64,000 nucleotides of DNA from Patulibacter sp. SYSU D01012 (GTDB lineage Bacteria > Actinomycetota > Thermoleophilia > Solirubrobacterales > Solirubrobacteraceae), in NCBI RefSeq assembly GCF_017916475.1, contig NZ_JAFMTB010000001.1, positions 1,326,849-1,390,848 on the forward strand. Direction: 5' to 3'. The position numbers and the translations under genes are program-made. Positions within the stretch are counted from its first letter, which is position 1; the number at the start of each line of letters is the position of its first letter. A model generated the notes under the pieces. The model was not told where the DNA came from. It saw only the letters and a list, made by a program, of their open reading frames with translations, and searched no databases. This document shows, piece by piece, positions 17,087 through 25,629 of this stretch.

Positions 17087-17539
17087 GTGCCCCCGTCCCC
17101 GACGCTCTGGACCATCGGCTACGAGCGACTGCTGCCAGACGAGCTGGCCGCGACGCTCGTCGACGCCGGCGTGGGGCGCCTGATCGACGTGCGCTTCCGC
17201 CCGCAGTCGCGGCGGGCCGGGATGTCGAAGACGAAGCTCGGCCTGCTGCTCGGCGAGCACCGCATCGCCTACGAGCACCGCCGCGCGCTCGGCACGCCGC
17301 CCGACATCCGCATCGACTACCGCCAGGGCCGCATCGCCGCGGGCCACGAGCGCTTCGAGCAGCACGTGGAGGAGGAGCACCACGACGCCCTCGACGCGCT
17401 CGCCGCCGAGCTGGCGGACCCGGCGACGCCGCCCACCGCCCTCATGTGCCTGGAGCACGACGCCGCGGTCTGCCACCGCAGCGTCCTGGCCGCGCACCTG
17501 GCGGACCGGGTGCCGGGACTGCGCGTCGTCGACCTCTAG
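17087..17539 (+). CDS. DUF488 family protein
   Basis: This 150-aa protein has the DUF488 pattern: TIGYE at the N-terminus, LIDVRFRPQSRRAGMSK, a YEHRRALG segment, and the C-terminal CLEHDAAVCHRSVLA with Glu, Cys, His and Arg clustered like an active site. The biochemical function of this family is not established. The GTG start at 17087 gives the expected N-terminus. Its TAG stop overlaps the TAG of the convergent FAD monooxygenase in a shared CTAG, so the two messages overlap at their 3' ends. Confidence 0.87.
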   Translation: MPPSPTLWTIGYERLLPDELAATLVDAGVGRLIDVRFRPQSRRAGMSKTKLGLLLGEHRIAYEHRRALGTPPDIRIDYRQGRIAAGHERFEQHVEEEHHDALDALAAELADPATPPTALMCLEHDAAVCHRSVLAAHLADRVPGLRVVDL

Positions 17540-19101
17540 CGCGCCGCCGCGACGACGCGCGCCGGCGGGGCGGCGGTCCGGCGGGCCGGTCCGAGCCACC
17601 GGACGAGCGCGCGGGCCACCGCCGCGTCGTCCGCCCGGGCGCCCGCCGCGGCCCAGGCGACGTAGCCGTCCGGACGCACGAGCACCAGGGCCGGCCCGAC
17701 GCCGCGCAGCGCGGCGCGCCCGGTCGCGCGCGTCAGGCGCGAGGACCAGGGGCGGAGGACGTCGGCCCGCGCCGCGGCGGGGGCCCCCGTCCAGTCCACG
17801 AGCAGCGGCCGTCCGCGGCGCAGCAGGCCCGCGATCGTCGCGGGACCGTCCGGCCCGTCGACCGCGGCGTCCGGCAGGAAGCCGCCGACGGCCGCGTGGT
17901 CGTCGGCCCGCCGGACCGCGCGCACGGCCTGGCCGCTCACGAGCGTCCCGAGCTCGCGCTGCACGTCGCCCAGTCGCAGCATGGCCGCGAGCCCGTCGCG
18001 GAGCGGACCCGCCGCGTCCGCCGGGTCCATGAGCGATCGCTGCGCGCGCGTCAGGTCGATGACGGCGCGGGCGGCGGCGCGCCGCTCGGCGTCGAAGTCC
18101 GCCAGCAGGGCGCTCGGCTCGGCGCCGCCGTGCAGGACCGCCGCCAGGCGCCAGCCGAGCGCGAGGGCGTCCTGCAGGCCCAGGTTCAGCCCCTGCCCGC
18201 CGACGGGGAAGTGCACGTGCGCGGCGTCGCCGGCCAGCACGACCGGTCCGGCCGCCAGGCGATCGGCCAGCCGGGAGAAGTCGGAGAAGCGGCCGGCGAA
18301 CGCCAAACCGTCGAGCGGCACGTCGTGGCCGGCGATGCGGGCGGCGGTGGCCCGCAGCTCGTCCAGGCCGAGCGGCGCCCGGCGACGCGGATCGGGGCCG
18401 TCGAACTCGAACGTGATCAGCCGGTTGCGCCCGTGCGCTCGCGGGCTGTTGACGGTCCATCCGCGCGGCGTGCGGTGCCACCCGGCGGGCAGCGCGCCGG
18501 CCGGCACCCGGACCAGGCCCAGCAGCGCGCGGACCGTCGCGGGCCACGTGCGGCCGCCGATGCCGGCGGCGTCGCGGACGACGCTGCGCGCGCCGTCGCA
18601 CCCCGCCAGCCACCGTGCGTCGACGGTCACGGGGCCGGCCGGCCCGTCCACCGCCAGCCGCGCGCCGGGCGCCCCGCCGTCGGCGCGGAGGTCGATCGCG
18701 CGGACGGCGTGCCCCCGCAGCACGCGCGCGCCGTGCTCGCGGGCCGCCGCCTCGAAGCGGCGCTCGAGCGCGGCCTGCGGCACGTTCAGGATCGGCGGTC
18801 CCTCGACGGCCGGGGCCGCGACGTCGAGCGTCCACTGCCCGGCGAAGTGGAACGGCGCCCGGGCGACCGTCCCCGCGGGCGGTGCCGCCGGGCCGGCGGC
18901 GCCGAGCCAGCCCCGCCGGCGCAGCCCTTGCAGCGTCCGCGCGTGCAGGGTGCCGGCGCGCGGCTCGTCGCGCGTGGCCGCGTGGCGCTCGAGCACCAGC
19001 ACGTCGACCCCGCGCACGGCCAGCTCGGCCGCCAGCAGCATCCCGACGGGCCCGCCGCCGACGATCGCGACGTCCGTGCGGAGGGTCCGCGGGGCGCTCA
19101 C
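17536..19101 (-). CDS. FAD-dependent aromatic monooxygenase (PHBH-type, class A)
   Basis: This 521-aa flavoprotein hydroxylase has an N-terminal GxGxxG motif VGGGPVGMLLAAEL, a CDGARSVVR motif, and the GDAAHVHFPVGGQGLNLGLQDA motif that binds the FAD ribityl chain. A C-terminal thioredoxin-like region (about 390-521) is typical of polyketide hydroxylases and rifampicin-type monooxygenases. The GTG start overlaps the stop of the upstream MFS gene in a GTGA, so the pair is translationally coupled. A drug exporter plus a flavin hydroxylase fits either tailoring of a natural product or drug inactivation and export. The pair is divergent from the AfsA-HAD-P450 operon. Confidence 0.9.
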   Translation of the reverse strand: MSAPRTLRTDVAIVGGGPVGMLLAAELAVRGVDVLVLERHAATRDEPRAGTLHARTLQGLRRRGWLGAAGPAAPPAGTVARAPFHFAGQWTLDVAAPAVEGPPILNVPQAALERRFEAAAREHGARVLRGHAVRAIDLRADGGAPGARLAVDGPAGPVTVDARWLAGCDGARSVVRDAAGIGGRTWPATVRALLGLVRVPAGALPAGWHRTPRGWTVNSPRAHGRNRLITFEFDGPDPRRRAPLGLDELRATAARIAGHDVPLDGLAFAGRFSDFSRLADRLAAGPVVLAGDAAHVHFPVGGQGLNLGLQDALALGWRLAAVLHGGAEPSALLADFDAERRAAARAVIDLTRAQRSLMDPADAAGPLRDGLAAMLRLGDVQRELGTLVSGQAVRAVRRADDHAAVGGFLPDAAVDGPDGPATIAGLLRRGRPLLVDWTGAPAAARADVLRPWSSRLTRATGRAALRGVGPALVLVRPDGYVAWAAAGARADDAAVARALVRWLGPARRTAAPPARVVAAAR

Positions 19102-20684
19102 GCCGCCTCGCAGGCGCCGTCGGGCACGCCGGCGGCCTCGGCCGCCGGCGCCGGGCGGCGCACGAGCCACCAGATCACGAGCGCGAGGACCAGCCCGATG
19201 CCGGTCAGCACCCAGAGGACCTCGTGGAAGGCGGTGTCGTAGCCCGCGGCGAGCGTGCCCGCCAGCTCCTCGCGCAGGGCCGGGGGCGCCAGGCGGGCGG
19301 GCGCGGCGGCGTCGCCGGACGCGACCGTCTCCACGAGGCCGTCGGCGCGAGCGCCCGCGATCCCGAAGCGCCCCAGGTCGTCGTCGAGCGCGCCGCGCAG
19401 GAACGTCGCCAGCAGCGCGCCGTAGACCGCGACCGCGACGGCCTCGCCGCCCAGCCGCAGGGTGTTGAGCAGCCCGGCGGCCATCCCCGCCTTCTCGGGC
19501 GCCACCCGCTCGAGCGCCTGCCCGTCGACGAGCCCCGCGCCCAGGCCCATCCCGGCGCCGACGAGCAGCATCGGGACCACGACGACCCCCAGGGGCACGT
19601 CCGGCCCGATCACGGTGAGCGACGCGGTGCCGGCCACGAGCGCGACCAGGCTGGCGAGGATGACCGCGTCCGGCGACGCGCCGCGGCCCACGAGCCGGCC
19701 GGCCAGGACGGGGCAGACCAGGACCGGGACGGTCAGCAGAAGCATCGTCAGGCCGGCGGCCCCGCTCGACGCGCCGCGCGCGGCGGTCAGGTAGCTCGGC
19801 AGGAACGTCAGGAGGGTGACGAAGCCGACGGCGCCGGCCACCGGCACCAGGCACAGCCCGAGCAGGCGCCGGTCGCGCAGCAGGTCGAGCTCGAGCATCG
19901 GGTGCGCGCGGCGCCGCTCGAGGGCCACGAAGACGGCCAGGACGACGGCGGCGAGCGCCGTCAGCAGCAGCACGCCGGGGCTCGTCCAGCCCCACTGCGA
20001 CGCCTGCGCGATCGCCATGGTGAGCGCGAGCAGCGCGACCACGAACGCGGCGGTGCCGGGCACGTCGATCGTGGCGCCGGCCCGCGCGCCGCCGCGGTCG
20101 GCCGGGACGAGCGGCACGGCCAGCAGGACCACGCCGAGGGCGAGGGCGTGGAGGGCGAAGATGGCCGGCCAGCCCGGGCCGTCGACGAGCAGGCCCGACG
20201 CGGTCGGCCCGACGCCCAGGCCCAGCCCGGCCACGGTGCCGAACAGCGCGAACGCCCGCACCCGCTCGGGCCCGGAGAACAGCGACGCCAGGATCGCGCT
20301 GCCGCAGGAGAAGATCGCCGCGGCGCCGATCCCGGCCAGCGCGCGGGCGACGTCGAGCAGCAGGACCTCCCGGGCGAGGGCGCTCAGCACGGACGCGCCG
20401 GCGTAGATCGCCGCGCCGGCCGCGAACGCCCGCCGGCGCCCCACGACGTCGGCCGCCGCGCCCCACGCCAGGGTGAAGGCCGCGAACGTCACGTTGAACG
20501 CGTTGACGACCCACTGCAGCGCGGCCACGTCGGCGCCGGTGTCCGCGCCGATCCGCGGCAGCGCGACCGCGGTGCCCGAGATCGACATGGGCACGACGAG
20601 GACGGCGAGCAGGATCGCGCCGAGCACGAGGCGTCGGGCGCGGGCGGCGGCGGGGTCGGGAGGGAGGGAGAGGGCGTCGGGCAC
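19098..20684 (-). CDS. MFS transporter, DHA2 (14-segment) drug exporter type
   Basis: This 528-aa membrane protein has about 14 hydrophobic segments, as in EmrB/QacA-type drug:H+ antiporters. Motif A is readable as DVVGRRRAFAAG between segments 2 and 3, and a motif C-like GLGLGVGPTASGLLV lies in segment 5. The GTG at 20684 is preferred because upstream codons add only a Pro/Arg-rich stretch. It is the first gene of the exporter-monooxygenase pair and is divergent from the AfsA gene across a 245-bp region. Likely role: export of a small hydrophobic molecule. The neighbouring putative butenolide pathway makes the signal molecule or a co-regulated product a candidate substrate (inference). Confidence 0.87.
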   Translation of the reverse strand: MPDALSLPPDPAAARARRLVLGAILLAVLVVPMSISGTAVALPRIGADTGADVAALQWVVNAFNVTFAAFTLAWGAAADVVGRRRAFAAGAAIYAGASVLSALAREVLLLDVARALAGIGAAAIFSCGSAILASLFSGPERVRAFALFGTVAGLGLGVGPTASGLLVDGPGWPAIFALHALALGVVLLAVPLVPADRGGARAGATIDVPGTAAFVVALLALTMAIAQASQWGWTSPGVLLLTALAAVVLAVFVALERRRAHPMLELDLLRDRRLLGLCLVPVAGAVGFVTLLTFLPSYLTAARGASSGAAGLTMLLLTVPVLVCPVLAGRLVGRGASPDAVILASLVALVAGTASLTVIGPDVPLGVVVVPMLLVGAGMGLGAGLVDGQALERVAPEKAGMAAGLLNTLRLGGEAVAVAVYGALLATFLRGALDDDLGRFGIAGARADGLVETVASGDAAAPARLAPPALREELAGTLAAGYDTAFHEVLWVLTGIGLVLALVIWWLVRRPAPAAEAAGVPDGACEAA

Positions 20685-20860
20685 GGTGGGGCTCCGGGGG
20701 ACGGGGTGGACGACGCGCCAAGGGGTATCCCGGCCGCCGGGTCGCCGCAACGGGCCGCGGCGGCCGGGCGGCGGGCGCGGGGCGGCCGCGACGCCCGTGG
20801 GGGACGGGGGATCGGGCCGCCGAGCGGGGCGGCGTGCGACTTCCTTCCGGCGGTCGTGCC

Positions 20861-20896
20861 GAAAGCGGATGGTCGGCGCCGGACCCCGCCGCTTTC
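20861..20896. promoter_or_regulatory. Inverted repeat upstream of the AfsA gene, candidate operator
   Basis: GAAAGCGG at 20861-20868 and CCGCTTTC at 20889-20896 form a perfect 8-bp inverted repeat with 20 nt between. GCGGATG and CATCCGC give a second overlapping inversion. It lies 34 nt before the AfsA ATG in the region shared with the divergent exporter operon. It is a candidate site for a dimeric regulator, but no cognate TetR-type receptor is encoded in the window. Confidence 0.35.
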
Positions 20897-20929
20897 ATCC
20901 GCCGCGACCCCACCCCACAGGAGTCCGCC

Positions 20930-21979
20930 ATGACGACCTCGCTGGTCCCACCCCCGTCCCCGCGCGCCGCCCTGCGGTTCGACACCACCGTCGAGCGCGC
21001 CCTCGTCCACCGCGCCGCCGTCTGCGAGGTCTTCCTCACCGACGCGGCCGAGCTCGCGCCCCGGCGCTACCTGACCGCGGCGCAGCTGCCCCGCGTCCAC
21101 AGCCTCTACAGCGACGGCCTGCTGACCCCGGCCCGCTACGACCCGCTGCTGCTGCTCGAGGTCTGCCGCCAGACGACGATCCTCGTCGCGCACCGCTTCC
21201 TCGGCGTCGCGCCCCGCGACAAGTTCGTCTTCGGCACGGGCGACTTCCGCGTGCTCGACCCCGAGGCGCTGCTCGTCGGGCCGGATCCCGGGCACGCGGT
21301 CGTCGAGGCCACCGTCGTCGACGAGCACCTGCGCCGCGGCGAGCGAGACGGGGTGACGTACGAGCTCGTCCTGTCGGTCGACGGGCGCCCCGCGTTCGCG
21401 CTCGAGATGGCGATCCGCTGGATGCCGCCGGCGGCCTGGGACGCCCTGCGCGCCCGCGGCCGCGCCGCGCTGCGGCTGGGGCCGGACCACGCCCCGGACC
21501 CGACGCGGCCCGTCCACCCGAACGAGGTCGGCCGGACGCTGCCGGGCAACGTCGTGCTCGCCGAGAGCCGGCCGTCCCCGGACGGCCTGCACGCCCGCGT
21601 CATCGTCGACCGCGCGCACCCGGCGCTCTTCGACCACGAGCTCGACCACATCCCCGGGATGCTGCTCTTCGAGGCGGTGCGCCAGGCGGCGGTCGTCGCG
21701 GCGCACGAGCACCTGGGGCTGTCCCCGTCCCGCCTGGCGCTGTCCCGCGCCCGCGTGACGTTCACCCGCTTCGGCGAGTTCGAGCTGCCGACGGCGCTGC
21801 ACGTGCGGCCGCCGGCGCTGCGCGACGGCCCCGCGGGGCCCGTGGCCGCCACGAGCCTGGAGGTGACGCAGGACGGCGTGCCGATCGCCACCGCCGACGT
21901 CGAGCTCGCCACGGCGTGCCGGCTCGGCGGCGCCCCGGACGGCGCGCCCGTCCAGGCCGACGGGGGGCTGGCCCGATGA
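20930..21979 (+). CDS. AfsA/ScbA-family double-hotdog protein, putative butyrolactone signal synthase
   Basis: This 349-aa protein has two AfsA hotdog repeats. The first (about 20-165) contains DPLLLLEVCRQTTILVAHRFLG. The second (about 190-330) contains FDHELDHIPGMLLFEAVRQAA (Asp239-Glu248), the strongest family signature. Established knowledge: AfsA-type enzymes condense a beta-ketoacyl chain with dihydroxyacetone phosphate, the first step to gamma-butyrolactone and butenolide hormones of streptomycetes. The ATG has AGGAG 7 nt upstream. It is coupled to a HAD phosphatase by ATGA and then a P450, matching later steps of butenolide pathways. AfsA-domain proteins with other roles exist, so signal synthesis is a strong hypothesis rather than fact. 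Confidence 0.88.
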   Translation: MTTSLVPPPSPRAALRFDTTVERALVHRAAVCEVFLTDAAELAPRRYLTAAQLPRVHSLYSDGLLTPARYDPLLLLEVCRQTTILVAHRFLGVAPRDKFVFGTGDFRVLDPEALLVGPDPGHAVVEATVVDEHLRRGERDGVTYELVLSVDGRPAFALEMAIRWMPPAAWDALRARGRAALRLGPDHAPDPTRPVHPNEVGRTLPGNVVLAESRPSPDGLHARVIVDRAHPALFDHELDHIPGMLLFEAVRQAAVVAAHEHLGLSPSRLALSRARVTFTRFGEFELPTALHVRPPALRDGPAGPVAATSLEVTQDGVPIATADVELATACRLGGAPDGAPVQADGGLAR

Positions 21980-22680
21980 GCGCCCCGGCCCCCGCCGCCC
22001 CGGGCGTGCGGATGCTCTGGTTCGACTTCGGCGGCGTCCTCTCGCCGCCGCTCGCCGAGCTGTTCGCGAGCTACGAGCGCAAGACCGGGATCGACCGGGA
22101 GACGCTGTGGGCGGGCATGACCGCCGCGGCCGAGCCGTTCGGGCTGCCGGTGCTGGCGCCGATCGAGCTGGGCCTCGTCACCGAGCCGGAGTGGGGGCGG
22201 GCGATCGCCGGCGCCATCCGGCGGGCGCGCCCGGACCTGGACCTGTCCCGCGCCGACCTCGAGCGGTTCGGGGCGCAGTGGTTCGCCGGCGAGCGGGCCA
22301 CCGCCCCCGTGCGGGACCTGCTCCTGCGCGCGCGGGCGCACGGGTTCCGGGTCGGGGTCCTGACGAACAACGTCACGGAGTGGGATCCGCACTGGCGCGC
22401 GGTCGCCGACGTCGACGACGTCGTCGAGGCGGTGATCGACTCGAGCCGCGTCGGCGTGCGCAAGCCCGATCCCGAGATCTTCGCGCTCGCCGCCGAGCAC
22501 GCCGGCCTGCCGCCCCAGGCCAACCTGCTCGTCGACGACCTGGCCGAGAACGTCGCGGCCGCCCGGGCGTCCGGGTGGCACGCCGTGCGCCACGAGGACC
22601 CGGCGGCGACGGCCCGCGAGCTCGAGCGGCTCGTGGGGCTGCCGACGCGCGCGCCGGCCGGCACGGGGGCGGCGCGATGA
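21976..22680 (+). CDS. HAD-superfamily phosphatase (IA, YihX-like)
   Basis: This 234-aa HAD hydrolase has motif I WFDFGGVL (nucleophile Asp17), motif II VLTNN, motif III Lys in VRKPDPEIF, and motif IV LLVDDLAENV. At the second position after the nucleophile, where most HAD phosphatases have Asp, it has Gly19. YihX-type HAD phosphatases share this feature and are active. Its start overlaps the AfsA stop (ATGA) and its stop overlaps the P450 start (ATGA), so all three proteins should be made together. In the butyrolactone pathway a phosphate on the AfsA product must be removed, which this enzyme could do. Confidence 0.88.
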   Translation: MSAPAPAAPGVRMLWFDFGGVLSPPLAELFASYERKTGIDRETLWAGMTAAAEPFGLPVLAPIELGLVTEPEWGRAIAGAIRRARPDLDLSRADLERFGAQWFAGERATAPVRDLLLRARAHGFRVGVLTNNVTEWDPHWRAVADVDDVVEAVIDSSRVGVRKPDPEIFALAAEHAGLPPQANLLVDDLAENVAAARASGWHAVRHEDPAATARELERLVGLPTRAPAGTGAAR

Positions 22681-23876
22681 GCACCACCGCCTCCGCGCCC
22701 GTCGCCATCGCGTCGATCCCGCACCTGGACACCCCGCCCGTCTACCGCGACCTCGGCCTGCGCGACGGGCGGCCGACGATCGCGCTGCCGAGCGGCCACG
22801 AGGCCGTGCACCTGACGCGGTTCGCCGACGTCCACGCCGTCCTGGGCGACAGCACCTTCTCGCGCAGCGTCTGCAACGTCGATGACGGCCCGAGCTTCCT
22901 GCCCACCGTCACGCCGAAGGAGTTCCTGCTCAACATCGACGCGCCGGACCACGCGCGGATGCGGCGGGTGGTCACGCGCGACTTCAGCGCGAAGGGCGTC
23001 TCGCGGATCGCGCCGCTGATCGAGGCGACGGTGGAGGAGCGGATCGACGCGCTCGTCGCCGGCGACGGCCCGCCCGACCTGTTCGCCACGGTCCTCGACG
23101 AGATCCCGGCGCGGATCAACTGCGCGGTGCTGGGGATCCCGCTCGAGGATCGCGCGTTCTTCCGGCCGCTGACGCGCGAGGTGCAGATCGCGTCCGCGGA
23201 GGACGTGCCGCTGCTGCTGGACCGCTTCTACGCGGTGTACGACTACATGGCCGACCTGGTGGCGGGCCGGCGGCCGCACACGCCGGACGGGCTCATCGGC
23301 CGGTTCAAGGCCGATCGCGAGCGCAGCGACCCGCCGCTCTCGGACGCCGAGCTGGTCGGCATCCTGCTCGCCGTCCTCATGGGCGGGGACCAGAACGTCC
23401 TTACGGTGCTGACGAAGGCGGTCTACGCCGTGCTGGCGGCGCCCAGCCTGTACGCCCGGATCGTCGACGACCCCGACGTCGTGCCCGGGCTGGTCGAGGA
23501 GCTGACGCGGGTGCTGCCGCTCGGGACGACGTCCGCGTTCCCGCGCGTCGCCACCCGGGACGTGCCGCTGTCGTTCGGCACCGTGCCGACGGGGGCCGTC
23601 GTCTACGCGGACGCGTTCGCGGCCAACCGCGACCCCGACGTGTTCGCCGGCCCGCTCGTCATCGACCCCGACCGGCCGCCGAAGCGCCACCTGCAGTTCG
23701 GCTACGGCATGCACCACTGCATGGGCGCCGCGTACGCCCGGCGCGAGATCACCACCACCCTCACCGCGCTCGCCCGCCGGCTGCCGGGGCTGCGCCTGGA
23801 CGCCGATCCCGCCGGCCTGCGCTGGGACCACGGCACCGTCCTGCGCCGTCCCGCGGAGCTGCCGGTCGCCTGGTGA
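22677..23876 (+). CDS. Cytochrome P450 with atypical I-helix
   Basis: This 399-aa bacterial class I P450 has the haem-ligand motif FGYGMHHCMG (Cys348), an ExxR in VEELTRV, and the LNIDAPDHARMRR stretch typical of actinobacterial P450s. The I-helix oxygen-activation motif reads MGGDQN (235-240): the usual Thr after the acidic residue is Gln239, so proton delivery may rely on another residue or on the substrate. It is the last gene of the coupled AfsA-HAD-P450 operon and is followed by a strong terminator. P450s hydroxylate the alkyl chain in some streptomycete butenolide pathways, so an analogous role is plausible. No ferredoxin gene is adjacent. Confidence 0.92.
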   Translation: MSTTASAPVAIASIPHLDTPPVYRDLGLRDGRPTIALPSGHEAVHLTRFADVHAVLGDSTFSRSVCNVDDGPSFLPTVTPKEFLLNIDAPDHARMRRVVTRDFSAKGVSRIAPLIEATVEERIDALVAGDGPPDLFATVLDEIPARINCAVLGIPLEDRAFFRPLTREVQIASAEDVPLLLDRFYAVYDYMADLVAGRRPHTPDGLIGRFKADRERSDPPLSDAELVGILLAVLMGGDQNVLTVLTKAVYAVLAAPSLYARIVDDPDVVPGLVEELTRVLPLGTTSAFPRVATRDVPLSFGTVPTGAVVYADAFAANRDPDVFAGPLVIDPDRPPKRHLQFGYGMHHCMGAAYARREITTTLTALARRLPGLRLDADPAGLRWDHGTVLRRPAELPVAW

Positions 23877-23882
23877 CCGCGG

Positions 23883-23925
23883 CCCGCACGCCGGCCGAAA
23901 CGATCCCTTCCGGCCGGCGTGCGGG
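23883..23925 (+). terminator. Terminator of the AfsA-HAD-P450 operon
   Basis: A perfect 15-bp inverted repeat (23883-23897 with 23911-23925) has a 13-nt loop and starts 6 nt after the P450 stop. It separates this operon from the downstream ABC transporter operon and argues against the upstream ATG at 23932 for the binding protein, whose Shine-Dalgarno would lie in the stem. Confidence 0.8.
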
Positions 23926-23970
23926 GATGCGATGGAGACCGCCGACCGCCGTTGCGACGCTCCGCCCACG

Positions 23971-25629
23971 ATGCTCCGTCCAGCCCGCCGCACCGCCGTC
24001 CTCGTCCCGCTCGCGCTCGCCAGCAGCGCGGTCCTCGCCGCCTGCGGCGGGAGCGGCGGCGGGACCACCACCGCCCTCGACCCGTCCGACGACGCGCTCT
24101 TCCCGAAGGCGCTGCCGGTCGCCACCGCCGACGTCCCCGCGCTGCACTGGGCGGTCCAGGCGGAGCCCGGCACCCTCGACCCGGTCCTCTCGAGCGACTC
24201 GGCGTTGACGCAGACCGTCACGAACGTCCTCGAGACGCTCGTGCGCGCCGCGCCGAACGGCCGGATCGAGCCCGCGCTCGCCGAGCGCGTCGACACGCCC
24301 GATCCCCGCACCCGCGTCTTCACGCTGCGCCGCGGCGTCCGCTTCCACGACGGCGACGCCTTCGGGCCGGAGGACGTCGTCGCCAGCCTGCGCCGGGCGG
24401 CGGACGGCGACGCCGGGTCGATCTGGTCCAGCGCCTTCCGCAGCGTCCGCAGCGTCCGCGCCACGGGCCCGCACCAGGTGACGGTGCGCCTGGCGCGGCC
24501 CGACGTCCTCTTCGACGGCTACCTCGCCACGACCGCGGGCGCCATCGAGAGCGCGAGCTTCCTGCGGAAGGCCGGGCGCGACTACGGCTCGCCGTCGGTC
24601 GGGATCGACGGCACCGGGCCGTACCGCTTCGCCGCGTGGCGCCAGGGCCAGGCGATCGAGCTGGAGCGCGCTCCCGGCTACTGGGACGCCCGGCTGCGAC
24701 CGCGGGCCGCCCGCGTGCGGGTCGACTTCCTGCCCGACGCCAGCGCGCGGATCAACGCCCTGCGCTCCGGCGCCGTCGACGGGTCGTTCGAGATCGACGG
24801 CTCGGCGTACCGCACCCTGACGCGCTCGACCGCCGGCCGGCTCGTGCTGCACCCCGGCGTCAACGCGTACCAGCTCGTGCCGCTGAACGACCGCAGCGCC
24901 CTGCGCGACCCGCGGGTCCGGCGCGCGCTCTCGCTCGCTCTCGACCGCCCGGGCCTGAACACGGCCGCGTGGGGCGGCGTGGGCACCGTCGGCCGCGGCC
25001 AGGCGGCGCTCGGCCTGTGGCAGGCGCTCGTGCCGGACGGCAAGGCGCGCTGGGCGCAGGCCCCGCCGCTGGACCACGACGTCGCGCAGGCCAAGCGGCT
25101 CGTGCAGGCGGCCGGCGCGACGGGCAAGCGGATCGTCCTGACCTACCACACGACGTTCCAGCTGTTCCCCACGGTGGCGACCGCGGTGCAGGCGGCGGGC
25201 AAGGAGATCGGCCTGGACGTCGCCCTGCGCCCGCAGCCGTTCGCGAAGGCCGTGGCGATCTGGTTCAACCCGAAGGCGCGCGAGGGCTACGACCTGGGCA
25301 TCTGGCCGCAGGTGCAGCAGACGAGCGACCCGACGGAGGAGTTCACCGGCCTGACGTCGGGCGCCTCGCAGAACGTCGGCGGCTGGAAGGACGCCGCGTA
25401 CGACCGCCTCGTCGCCCGGGCCCGCGAGACGGCAGATCCCGCCGCGCGCGCCGACCTGCTCGTCCGCGCGCAGTCCATCCTGTCGCGCGAGCTGCCGTGG
25501 ATCCCGCTCGTCGAGCCGACGACCCGCGCGTTCCTGAAGGACGGCCTGACCGGCGTGCCGGTCACGCAGGCGCCCCGGTCGGGCTACCCGTGGGCGGCGC
25601 TCGTCGGCTCGGGGAAGGACGCCCGGTGA
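23971..25629 (+). CDS. ABC transporter substrate-binding lipoprotein, family 5 (oligopeptide/nickel type)
   Basis: This 552-aa solute-binding lipoprotein resembles DppA/OppA. The start at 23971 gives an ideal lipoprotein signal: MLRPARR, a hydrophobic core, and lipobox VLAAC with the lipidated Cys near residue 25, followed by a Gly-rich tether. An ATG at 23932 would add 13 residues and place its ribosome site inside the preceding terminator. Family 5 landmarks include LDPVLSSDSALTQTVTNVLETL, the HDGDAFGPEDVVASL motif and the YLATTAGAIES region. The stop overlaps the start of a rhodanese gene (GTGA), followed by two permeases and a fused double ATPase. The transported compound is unknown. Confidence 0.9.
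   Translation: MLRPARRTAVLVPLALASSAVLAACGGSGGGTTTALDPSDDALFPKALPVATADVPALHWAVQAEPGTLDPVLSSDSALTQTVTNVLETLVRAAPNGRIEPALAERVDTPDPRTRVFTLRRGVRFHDGDAFGPEDVVASLRRAADGDAGSIWSSAFRSVRSVRATGPHQVTVRLARPDVLFDGYLATTAGAIESASFLRKAGRDYGSPSVGIDGTGPYRFAAWRQGQAIELERAPGYWDARLRPRAARVRVDFLPDASARINALRSGAVDGSFEIDGSAYRTLTRSTAGRLVLHPGVNAYQLVPLNDRSALRDPRVRRALSLALDRPGLNTAAWGGVGTVGRGQAALGLWQALVPDGKARWAQAPPLDHDVAQAKRLVQAAGATGKRIVLTYHTTFQLFPTVATAVQAAGKEIGLDVALRPQPFAKAVAIWFNPKAREGYDLGIWPQVQQTSDPTEEFTGLTSGASQNVGGWKDAAYDRLVARARETADPAARADLLVRAQSILSRELPWIPLVEPTTRAFLKDGLTGVPVTQAPRSGYPWAALVGSGKDAR

Noticed and set aside
23932-23970. Upstream ATG as start of the ABC binding protein
   Set aside because: It would put its ribosome site inside the terminator stem of the previous operon and spoil the lipoprotein signal; 23971 fits both.
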